A stretch of 5,259 nt of DNA from an uncultured Alphaproteobacteria bacterium (GTDB lineage Bacteria; Pseudomonadota; Alphaproteobacteria; Caulobacterales; Caulobacteraceae). Made by a program: the position numbers and the translations under genes. The notes under the pieces are model-generated. The model was not told the origin of the DNA. It did not search any database and worked only from the letters and a program-made list of their open reading frames with translations. Positions 1-5,259 of the stretch are shown here, piece by piece (position 1 is the stretch's first letter; the number at the start of each line of letters is the position of its first letter). Location: contig CAIYSH010000298.1 of assembly GCA_903928755.1 (NCBI GenBank), positions 1 to 5,259 on the forward strand. Reading direction: 5' to 3'.

Positions 1-792
1 GACGTCATTCTCATCGACGACGGATCAGGCCAACCAGCGCTGACCGGGTCGGTGATTTCCTGTCTGGAAGCACAGCCATATCCAGCCACCCTGATAACTC
101 TCAGCGAAAATGCAGGTCGCGCCGCTGGCAGAAACCGCCTGATGGCAGCATCCCGCAGCCGCTATTTCCTGTTTCTGGACAGTGACATGCTTCCCGATAG
201 CCCCGACTTCATCCAGACCTGGCTGGACGTCATGGATCAGGAATGCCCCCCTGTGGCATTCGGCGGCATTTCCCTTGAACAGGCAATCCATGACCAGGCG
301 GTCGCCCTTCACAGGGCCATGGCCTCCCACAGCGACACTGTAAAGGCAGAGGTCCGCCGCCTGTCGCCGGAGAAATATGTCTTCACCTCCAACCTGCTGG
401 TCCGCCACGATATTCTGGCCGAAGAAGCCTTTGATCCGGCCTTTACGGGCTGGGGCTGGGAAGATGTGGAATGGAGCATGCGGGTTTCAAGGCGATGGGA
501 CATCGTCCACGTCGACAATCCGGCGTCGCACCTGGGACTTGATAGCGCAGATGTGCTGGCCGCGAAATACGAGCAATCTGTTACCAATTTCGCGCGGGTG
601 GTTGCAGCCCATCGGGACATCGTTTCCGCCTATCCTGGCTACAAGGCAGCCCGGCTTCTGAAAATGGCTCCGTTCAGACAACTCTGGCGGCCCATGCTGA
701 AGGCTGTCGCCCTGACATCATCATTACCCGTAACGTTACGCGCCCTTTCCATGCGGCTCTATCGCGCCGCGCTCTACGCCGAGGCCGTATGA
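1..792 (+). CDS. Glycosyltransferase family 2 (GT-A fold), N-terminus cut by window edge; HfsG-like by context
   Basis: This enzyme should transfer a sugar from a nucleotide-sugar donor to a growing lipid-linked glycan on the cytoplasmic face of the inner membrane. The frame is open from base 1, so the gene begins outside the window; a GTG at 52 lies inside the domain and is not the start. The visible 263 residues (numbered from the edge) hold the GT-A landmarks in order: IDDGS at 5-9 (nucleotide binding), ENAGRAAGRN at 36-45, the metal-binding DxD as LDSDM at 59-63, and GWGWEDVEW at 150-158, which carries the ED acidic pair expected for the catalytic base. A conserved-looking His is at 177. 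Roughly 35-45 residues, the first Rossmann strand, are probably missing. The last 80 residues are basic and amphipathic, with no clear membrane segment. It overlaps the deacetylase by ATGA, so the two are probably co-translated and act on the same glycan. The donor and acceptor sugars cannot be read from the sequence. Confidence 0.92.
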   Translation, partial: DVILIDDGSGQPALTGSVISCLEAQPYPATLITLSENAGRAAGRNRLMAASRSRYFLFLDSDMLPDSPDFIQTWLDVMDQECPPVAFGGISLEQAIHDQAVALHRAMASHSDTVKAEVRRLSPEKYVFTSNLLVRHDILAEEAFDPAFTGWGWEDVEWSMRVSRRWDIVHVDNPASHLGLDSADVLAAKYEQSVTNFARVVAAHRDIVSAYPGYKAARLLKMAPFRQLWRPMLKAVALTSSLPVTLRALSMRLYRAALYAEAV

Positions 793-1556
793 CTGTAGAT
801 CAAGACACGCCATATCACGCAGACGGCTCGATCTTCGGTAAGGCCAGACGACGTCTGTCCCGTCTCGCCCATCGACGGCCGATACCGATCGCACCCCCAC
901 GTGCAATGCTGTCCATATCCTTTGACGACGCCCCCCTGACGGCCACGAACCTGGGGGCCGACATTCTCGAAGCGCACGGGATCAAGGGAACCTTCTATGC
1001 TGCGGCCGGACTTTCCGGGAAAACAGAGCCGATGGGGACCTGCGCTGACCAGGAGGACTATGTCCGGCTTGCAGGCCGCGGCCACGAGATCGCCTGCCAT
1101 ACTTATAGTCATCTGGATTGCGGGCGCGCCAGCGCAGAGGCGGCACGTGGGGATGTTGAACGCAATGCATCGCGGTTCCTGGCCTGGGGCCTGCCCATGC
1201 CGCAGAGCTTTGCCTACCCGTTTGGTGATGTGTCACCTAGGACCAAATCCGCCCTGGCACCTGAATTCACGAGCCTTCGCGGCCTGCACAAGGGACTGAT
1301 CGGAAGAGGAACGGACCTTAATCAGTTGCCCGCCGTCGGCATGGAAGGTCAGGCGGGTGAGGCCATGGCGCGAAGCTGGCTCACACGCGCCCGATCCGGT
1401 TCAGCCTGGTTGATCCTGTATACCCATGATGTCCAGTCACAGCCGTCGCCCTGGGGCTGCACGCCTGAAGCCCTTGACCGCCTGTTGACCGACGCCATGG
1501 CCATGGAATTCGAGATCCTCCCGGTTCGCGATGCCGTCGCCCGATTGACAGGTTAG
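789..1556 (+). CDS. Polysaccharide deacetylase (NodB homology / carbohydrate esterase 4), HfsH-like by context
   Basis: This is a metal-dependent deacetylase expected to remove acetyl groups from N-acetylhexosamine residues of the glycan. The 255 residues show the NodB motifs: SFDDAP at 44-49 (catalytic-base and metal Asp, D46/D47), HTYSH at 104-108 (the two metal His residues), FAYPFGD at 141-147 (motif 3) and LYTHDV at 210-215 (late-motif His). The ATG at 789 overlaps the upstream TGA as ATGA, and a GAGG at 781-784 sits four bases ahead, so the start is well supported. The N-terminus (about residues 15-30) is Arg-rich with no hydrophobic stretch, so no signal peptide or membrane anchor is visible and a cytoplasmic location is inferred. 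The length is that of a bare NodB domain, without the extra domains of PgaB-type enzymes. Pairing with a family 2 glycosyltransferase next to a Wzy-type export set recalls Caulobacter HfsG/HfsH. The family is certain; the substrate is inferred. Confidence 0.93.
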   Translation: MTVDQDTPYHADGSIFGKARRRLSRLAHRRPIPIAPPRAMLSISFDDAPLTATNLGADILEAHGIKGTFYAAAGLSGKTEPMGTCADQEDYVRLAGRGHEIACHTYSHLDCGRASAEAARGDVERNASRFLAWGLPMPQSFAYPFGDVSPRTKSALAPEFTSLRGLHKGLIGRGTDLNQLPAVGMEGQAGEAMARSWLTRARSGSAWLILYTHDVQSQPSPWGCTPEALDRLLTDAMAMEFEILPVRDAVARLTG

Positions 1557-2830
1557 CTGGCCAGCTTCCGGTCAGCGGTTGCACGCCAGTCCGGCCATGC
1601 CAGCTTCACCGCGATTGCCGTAAACAGTAGCCAGTGGAAGTCATTGTAAATGACAGCAACACTCTCGGTAAAACACATGAGTGTGTAGCAAATAAAGATC
1701 GGCAGGGCGAAGACACCGTCACGTCCCCGATAGGCAGCCATGACCGCAGCCATCAGGAACTGGACCTGCATGAGCACGAAGGCCGCCAGCCCGGGAATGC
1801 CAACGCCAAGCCACTGTTCGAGCCAGGAATTATGGGCATGCGTGGCACGAAAGCCTGCCTGTTTGGTAATCCAGGCCAATGGCCCCCAGCGCCCCTCTTC
1901 CGTCCAGACCGCTCCATATCCGAAACCTGTCCAGGGTCGCTTTGCAATCTGCCGCAAGACAGGCTGCCAGACTTCAGTGCGTCCCGTGAAGGTCGCATCC
2001 TTGCCCAGCAAGGCGAAGAAAAGGTCCGGGTAAAGCATCACGAACGCCACCAACAGCCCCACCACAACCACAGCCATCCAGGTCATCACCGCTGCCACAA
2101 CTGGACCGCGCCGCAACAGGAGCGCGAATACGAGGGCAGACATGGCCAGCATGCTCGCGACAAGCGAGGTTTTGGAAGCCGAAAGCAGGATCAGCAAAAA
2201 GGCCAGACACGCAAACACGATCCACAGGCGTCTACGTACCGGGCTCAGGACTGCAGCTGCCGCAAAAACGCAGATCCCGAGGCTCATCATCCCACCCAGT
2301 TGGTTCTTTTCCGCCCAGCCCCCCCTCCAGGCACCTGGAAAGAGCTCGTGCATGATGCCGATGGACGGGAACAGAACGGCAAAGGCAAAGGACATGCCCA
2401 CAAGCAGGGCATAGGCCGTCGCAAAAAGTTCAAAGAGCTCGACCCAGGTGCGACGCGCGACAAGCACGACGCCGCATAGCGTTGTGGCATACAGCGCAAC
2501 ACCCCTTCGGAGGCTTTGATCCGGGGCCACCGACCAGAGGACAGACGCCATAGCGATTGCCAGCAGCAGAAGGAGGAATGGCTGTCTCAAGACCGCAAGC
2601 ACGGAATTGCTGATGGAGAGTGCGAAAAGCACCAGCCCCATCCCGTATGCAGGAAAGAACAGGGCCCGGACAAAACCACTGCTGGCCTGATCACCCTTCT
2701 CCCCAAGCATGGGGAAAACCCAGACCTGGCTGAAGGTCAGAAGTATGATCAGGCACAGCGCAAAATCCACGAAACGCCATCCTGCGTGTCCCCCGAAGCC
2801 CGCAAAAAGCGGAGCTGAGACAGGCCTCAC
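1553..2830 (-). CDS. O-antigen ligase / Wzy-type polysaccharide polymerase (Wzy_C family), HfsC/ExoQ-like
   Basis: This is an inner-membrane protein expected to polymerise undecaprenyl-linked repeat units on the periplasmic side. Its 425 residues are mostly hydrophobic, with about 10-12 membrane segments (for example near 21-40, 58-78, 84-100, 180-196, 202-216, 244-268, 345-367, 373-393 and 398-411). A polar loop at about 270-344 carries the Wzy_C signatures GRTEVW (283-288), RPWTGFGYGAVW (298-309), HAHNSWLE (331-338) and GIPGL (344-348). Further conserved-looking pieces are WAEKNQLG (172-179) and SASKTS (217-222), as in ExoQ-like proteins. The start is a GTG whose first four bases, GTGA, contain the stop of the upstream kinase-like gene; this implies translational coupling, since no good Shine-Dalgarno sequence is seen. 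The stop overlaps the convergent deacetylase stop. A WaaL-type ligase cannot be excluded from sequence alone, because both belong to the same family, but the neighbours favour a polymerase. Confidence 0.9.
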   Translation of the reverse strand: MRPVSAPLFAGFGGHAGWRFVDFALCLIILLTFSQVWVFPMLGEKGDQASSGFVRALFFPAYGMGLVLFALSISNSVLAVLRQPFLLLLLAIAMASVLWSVAPDQSLRRGVALYATTLCGVVLVARRTWVELFELFATAYALLVGMSFAFAVLFPSIGIMHELFPGAWRGGWAEKNQLGGMMSLGICVFAAAAVLSPVRRRLWIVFACLAFLLILLSASKTSLVASMLAMSALVFALLLRRGPVVAAVMTWMAVVVVGLLVAFVMLYPDLFFALLGKDATFTGRTEVWQPVLRQIAKRPWTGFGYGAVWTEEGRWGPLAWITKQAGFRATHAHNSWLEQWLGVGIPGLAAFVLMQVQFLMAAVMAAYRGRDGVFALPIFICYTLMCFTESVAVIYNDFHWLLFTAIAVKLAWPDWRATADRKLAS

Positions 2831-3528
2831 TGAACTGCCAATCTTGCGCGTCTGGATGGCGAGACATCTGCACGGTTGAAAAACAGGCCCGCAATGCTTG
2901 CGCCTGCTTCTTCCAGGGCATCACGCAATGCCAGGGGGGGGCGGACATCGGTTTCATCGGCAGACACAACGATCACGGTTTGATCCATGTTCCTGGCAAG
3001 GGTCAGCGCTGCCTTGGATCGATCAATCGATGGGCAATCCACAATGATAAGATCAGCATTTTTCCGCAGGGAAGACCAGTATCCCGGATTGCCCAGAACA
3101 TGCAGATTCTGGCCAGGACGAAGCCCTTCGGTCCGAAAGCGCGTCACCCACCAGCGGGCATTTCCAACCTGGTGCGCGGCAAGATAGCGAGCATCGGCGA
3201 TGTTGGATCCATCTTCTGATTGAGCCCGCGGTCTGAGGGTAAAGAACATGGATCCATCAGGACTGGCGCTCGAAGCCGGGCCGATCAGGCCGTATCGATC
3301 CTGTTCAGCGGAAATGGCCGCATACTGGCGCCCCGCAATGATATCGAGATCAACAAGCCAGACAGACCGCATGGCGCGGCGGCTGGCGTAGTGCGCCAAC
3401 TCACGTGCGACAGAAGATGCCCCCTCCCCGCGCCGCGCTCCCACGATCTGGACAATACGGCTCCGTCCAGCCCCGGGTGCACCCAGGGCTGACCACAACT
3501 CGGCAATTTCGTCGCTCAGATCGACCAT
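2827..3528 (-). CDS. BY-kinase-like (Wzc/CpsD C-terminal type) P-loop protein with degenerate Walker A, HfsB-like
   Basis: This is the cytoplasmic partner expected to bind the co-polymerase and modulate polymerisation or export. From the ATG at 3528 the protein has 233 residues. It follows the ParA/MinD-like plan of bacterial tyrosine kinases: a P-loop region GARRGEGASS (30-39), a Walker A'-like VWLVDLD (56-62), a Walker B-like LIIVDCP (160-166) and late strands TVIVVSA (184-190) and SIAGLFFNRAD (211-221). Two features are odd. The P-loop has Ala37 where the ATP-binding Lys normally lies, and the C-terminus (VSPSRRARLAVQ) has no Tyr cluster. It may therefore not be an active kinase. The frame stays open upstream to a TTG at 3684, which would add 52 residues and overlap the co-polymerase. 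I prefer 3528 because it is an ATG, the extension resembles no domain, and its third-position GC looks lower. The Shine-Dalgarno sequence is weak at both starts. The gene is coupled to the polymerase by GTGA. Confidence 0.85.
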   Translation of the reverse strand: MVDLSDEIAELWSALGAPGAGRSRIVQIVGARRGEGASSVARELAHYASRRAMRSVWLVDLDIIAGRQYAAISAEQDRYGLIGPASSASPDGSMFFTLRPRAQSEDGSNIADARYLAAHQVGNARWWVTRFRTEGLRPGQNLHVLGNPGYWSSLRKNADLIIVDCPSIDRSKAALTLARNMDQTVIVVSADETDVRPPLALRDALEEAGASIAGLFFNRADVSPSRRARLAVQ

Positions 3529-3640
3529 GACTCGAATCGGGATTTCAAGGATCAACCTTAGCCCCAAAAGGTCGAACCCTGCATGGTCACGATTCAGATT
3601 AAGCGAGGTGGCAAAATCCCTTGAAACGCCAGCAAGCCAA
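3529..3640 (-). other. Short gap between co-polymerase and kinase-like gene, with possible hairpin at its edge
   Basis: If the kinase-like gene starts at 3528, this 112-base gap is the only real spacer inside an otherwise tightly packed operon. GCCAGC (3628-3633) can pair with GCTGGC (3644-3649), which spans the co-polymerase stop, or with a second copy of GCTGGC at 3662-3667. No T-run follows, so it is not a standard terminator. The gap could be an mRNA leader or processing site, or it could be coding if the upstream TTG at 3684 is used. No convincing promoter was seen. Confidence 0.35.
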
Positions 3641-5125
3641 CTAGCTGGCCTTGAGCCCTGCGCTGGCAAGTACGGGGAGTGCAAAAGTCCGCTCTGCCGC
3701 CCGGCGCGTCGCCAAACCAGGTCTCAACAACATCCGGACAATGCCTGCGCACATAGCTGTGAAACCGGCAAACAGCAGGGCAAGAATAGCAACTGGGATC
3801 CGCAGGCTCTGTCCCTTGATGGGCGGAATGGCCCGATTGACGATCCTGATATTGTCGCTTTCAAGATTGGCCAGATCCTGGGCCGCCCGCCCCTGGACCT
3901 CCTTGACGCTATACTCGCGCAGGTTCGCCTGCAGGACATCCCGATCCAGCAAGAGCTGCTGAAACTGGGGCTCAAGCGCCACCATCTTGAGGCTCCGCAT
4001 GGTGAGCTGCTGAATCTGTCCGTTAAGGGCTGCGACGGACTGCCTTTGTGCCGCCACATCAGCAGCCAATTGAACCCGTTCGGTCTCGATGGTCTGATAT
4101 ATCGGGTTGATGCCCAACCGCTTGGCACCCTCAGTGCGCGTGCGGCCCGCAGCCATACCCGCTTCCAGCTGCGCAATCTGACTGTCAATCTCCTGAACAG
4201 GGCGGGCATCATTCCTGTACCGCGACAGCAGGTCTTCCCTCTGCACCCTGAGCGTGGCCAATTTGTCATTCGCCGCTCCGGACAGGTCCCGATAGATACC
4301 AACCTCCCTGCTGATACCCTCAATCTGGGAGGACAGGTTGGCAAGCCTGGCCATCCTCTCCTGCAATTGCGCTTCTGCCTGCAACTTCTGTTGTTCAACC
4401 TGAGCCGTAAGTTGGGAAAGGTTGGCCTTGTCCGCGGCGAAATCACCAATCTGGTTCGCGGCGAGAAACGCCTGAAACGCACGGTCCGCGCGATCAAGAC
4501 GTGTCAAAAGGACATCTTTCTGCTCGGCAATGGCAGGCCCTGAAGTGTCACGCAGAACCGTCCGTCGATAAGCCATATACTCATCCAGCAATGTATTGAG
4601 CACCAGGGCGGCTGTTTCCGGATTATCGGCCTTGTAGCTGAGCTTGATCACGGGCGTATCGGGTGCCGTCTCAACCTTTGTATTGCGATTGAGGGCTCGA
4701 AGGGCCTCATCCATGATCTTTCTTTTCTCAGGAGCGTCGCCAGCGGCGTATTTGACGGCAAGCTTGGGATAAACCCGAGCCAGGCCAAGCTTGGTAATCA
4801 CGCGCTGCTTGAGCTGTGGTGATCCCAGAATTTCGGTTTCAGACTGAATGACCTGATCGGCTGCCGGCACGGCACCTCTGCCGGCGTCACCTATTCTGGG
4901 CTCATAGACATATTCCTGACCGAGCCGCACCAGGACGCTGGAATAAACCGGATAGATGGTCTTCATCCGGGCGGCCCCGAACAGACCCACTGCCGCAATC
5001 GGCAGAAAGACCAGCAAAATGAAGTTTTTTTCCCTGAACAGTCGAACCAGGTAGTCGATCAGGTCATAGCGCGGCCCCGACGCAACGCGCCCTGGAGCCC
5101 CATATGCCGACGATGACGCAGCCAT
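3641..5125 (-). CDS. Polysaccharide co-polymerase / chain-length determinant (Wzz-GumC family, no kinase domain), HfsA-like
   Basis: This inner-membrane protein is expected to set chain length and to link the polymerase to the outer-membrane exporter through its large periplasmic domain. Its 494 residues show the family plan. A cytoplasmic N-terminus contains YDLIDYLVRLFREKN (20-34). The first membrane segment is at about 35-52, and a Wzz-type domain follows (about 55-195; YSSVLVRLGQEYVYEP resembles the first strand). A long Gln/Ala/Leu-rich coiled coil spans about 200-410. The Pro-containing RAIPPIKGQSLRIP (431-444) leads into a second membrane segment (about 442-467) and a basic tail of about 27 residues. 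Wzc and ExoP continue into a tyrosine-kinase domain; here the protein ends, and the ATPase-like part is the next gene, so the system is split. The ATG at 5125 is the first usable start; a GGA five bases ahead is the only weak Shine-Dalgarno sequence. It is the first gene of the leftward operon. Confidence 0.93.
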   Translation of the reverse strand: MAASSSAYGAPGRVASGPRYDLIDYLVRLFREKNFILLVFLPIAAVGLFGAARMKTIYPVYSSVLVRLGQEYVYEPRIGDAGRGAVPAADQVIQSETEILGSPQLKQRVITKLGLARVYPKLAVKYAAGDAPEKRKIMDEALRALNRNTKVETAPDTPVIKLSYKADNPETAALVLNTLLDEYMAYRRTVLRDTSGPAIAEQKDVLLTRLDRADRAFQAFLAANQIGDFAADKANLSQLTAQVEQQKLQAEAQLQERMARLANLSSQIEGISREVGIYRDLSGAANDKLATLRVQREDLLSRYRNDARPVQEIDSQIAQLEAGMAAGRTRTEGAKRLGINPIYQTIETERVQLAADVAAQRQSVAALNGQIQQLTMRSLKMVALEPQFQQLLLDRDVLQANLREYSVKEVQGRAAQDLANLESDNIRIVNRAIPPIKGQSLRIPVAILALLFAGFTAMCAGIVRMLLRPGLATRRAAERTFALPVLASAGLKAS

Positions 5126-5213
5126 TGAATTCCGACTTACCCGTGCGTTACCAGGGCACCATGCCAGTCGTTAATTAACGCTCTGTTACCCATTTTCATT
5201 AACCCTGCGAGAC
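5126..5213. promoter_or_regulatory. Intergenic control region between divergent starts
   Basis: This stretch is richer in A and T than its surroundings, especially 5167-5203. It separates the ATG of the leftward co-polymerase from a likely rightward start at 5214, and so should hold the promoter of the leftward operon and perhaps a divergent one. It contains a perfect palindrome (5169-5180), two GTTACC copies (about 5146-5151 and 5185-5190) and repeated TTAA-containing words. I could not fix a convincing -35/-10 pair on either strand. An alternative reading is that an upstream leftward gene ends here: one - strand frame stays open from the window edge to a TAA about 11 bases before the co-polymerase ATG. 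Confidence 0.5.
5169..5180. promoter_or_regulatory. Perfect 12-bp palindrome CGTTAATTAACG, candidate operator
   Basis: The sequence CGTTAATTAACG is its own reverse complement and lies in the AT-rich part of the divergent intergenic region, about 45 bases ahead of the co-polymerase start. Such symmetry suits a dimeric regulator. With one copy and no known regulator nearby, the operator role is only a suggestion. Confidence 0.3.
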
Positions 5214-5259
5214 ATGAGGAGTTCTTCGAAACGGCTTTTGGGCCCAGCGGCCTTGCTCC
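5214..5259 (+). CDS. Possible start of a divergent exported protein, cut by window edge (candidate Wza/HfsD-type exporter)
   Basis: An ATG at 5214 opens a frame that runs off the window after 15 codons (MRSSSKRLLGPAALL). The pattern of Ser/Lys/Arg residues followed by a turn and hydrophobic residues looks like the front of a signal peptide or lipoprotein signal, and the third codon positions are mostly G or C. A GCGAG (5207-5211) just ahead is a weak Shine-Dalgarno sequence. In this kind of locus the missing outer-membrane exporter (Wza/GumB/HfsD) is a lipoprotein or signal-bearing protein, so it is the natural candidate, but nothing seen here identifies the mature protein. The same bases could instead be the 3' end of a leftward gene. 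Confidence 0.45.
   Translation, partial: MRSSSKRLLGPAALL

Noticed and set aside
25..408. Open frame of 127 codons on the - strand
   Set aside because: It is opposite the glycosyltransferase, whose IDDGS and DxD motifs are unmistakable. No domain is visible in the - frame.
729..740. Perfect palindrome CGTAACGTTACG
   Set aside because: It lies inside the glycosyltransferase coding sequence (residues around LPVTLR), without an AT-rich setting or promoter elements, and is probably chance.
1634..2479. Open frame of 281 codons on the + strand
   Set aside because: It is antisense to the polymerase, which shows clear Wzy_C motifs. The + product is rich in His, Gln and Lys with no recognisable domain, typical of a shadow of a membrane-protein gene.
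3628..3667. GCCAGC/GCTGGC inverted repeats as a terminator
   Set aside because: Stems are only six pairs with a ten-base or longer loop, and no T-run follows on either strand.
3527..4543. Long open frame of 338 codons on the + strand
   Set aside because: It is antisense to the co-polymerase, which has a clear family fold plan with membrane segments and a coiled coil. The + frame product is compositionally odd and matches no family.
1..5259. Mobile elements, CRISPR arrays, tRNA genes or phage genes
   Set aside because: No transposase-like products, spaced direct repeats, cloverleaf-like segments or phage proteins were seen. The genes are densely packed and of one pathway.

Overview
The window is a compact, almost gap-free block of genes for assembling and exporting an extracellular polysaccharide. 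By eye the DNA is moderately GC-rich. The gene families and the separate (unfused) chain-length protein and kinase-like ATPase suggest an alphaproteobacterium, possibly of the Acetobacteraceae/Caulobacterales kind. This assignment is an inference from gene content; there is no rRNA or other taxonomic marker here.

Layout: (1) On the + strand, a family 2 glycosyltransferase enters from the left edge (its N-terminus is missing) and runs to 792. It overlaps by ATGA with a NodB-type polysaccharide deacetylase (789-1556). (2) On the - strand, read from right to left, are a Wzz/GumC-like polysaccharide co-polymerase (5125-3641), a small BY-kinase-like P-loop protein (about 3528-2827) and an O-antigen ligase/Wzy-type polymerase (2830-1553). 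The last two are coupled by a GTGA overlap. The two operons converge, and their stop codons share bases at 1553-1556. (3) At the right edge, an AT-richer stretch of about 88 bp with a perfect palindrome separates the co-polymerase from what looks like the first 15 codons of a divergent + strand gene with a signal-peptide-like start.

How the genes fit together: the glycosyltransferase adds sugars to a lipid-linked repeat unit in the cytoplasm. The deacetylase has no signal peptide, so it probably removes acetyl groups from an N-acetylhexosamine at the same stage. The polymerase joins flipped repeat units in the periplasm, and the co-polymerase with its ATPase-like partner controls chain length and couples synthesis to export. 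The order glycosyltransferase - deacetylase - (convergent) polymerase - kinase-like protein - co-polymerase resembles the hfsG-hfsH / hfsC-hfsB-hfsA part of the Caulobacter holdfast adhesin locus as I recall it. That makes a holdfast-like or related adhesive polysaccharide the best working hypothesis. The initiating transferase, flippase and outer-membrane exporter are not visible and would lie outside the window.

The points most worth a second look are the kinase-like protein's P-loop, which has Ala where the ATP-binding Lys should be, an eight-base homopolymer inside that same gene, the cytoplasmic deacetylase, and the divergent control region at the right edge. No RNA genes, mobile elements, CRISPR arrays or phage genes were seen.
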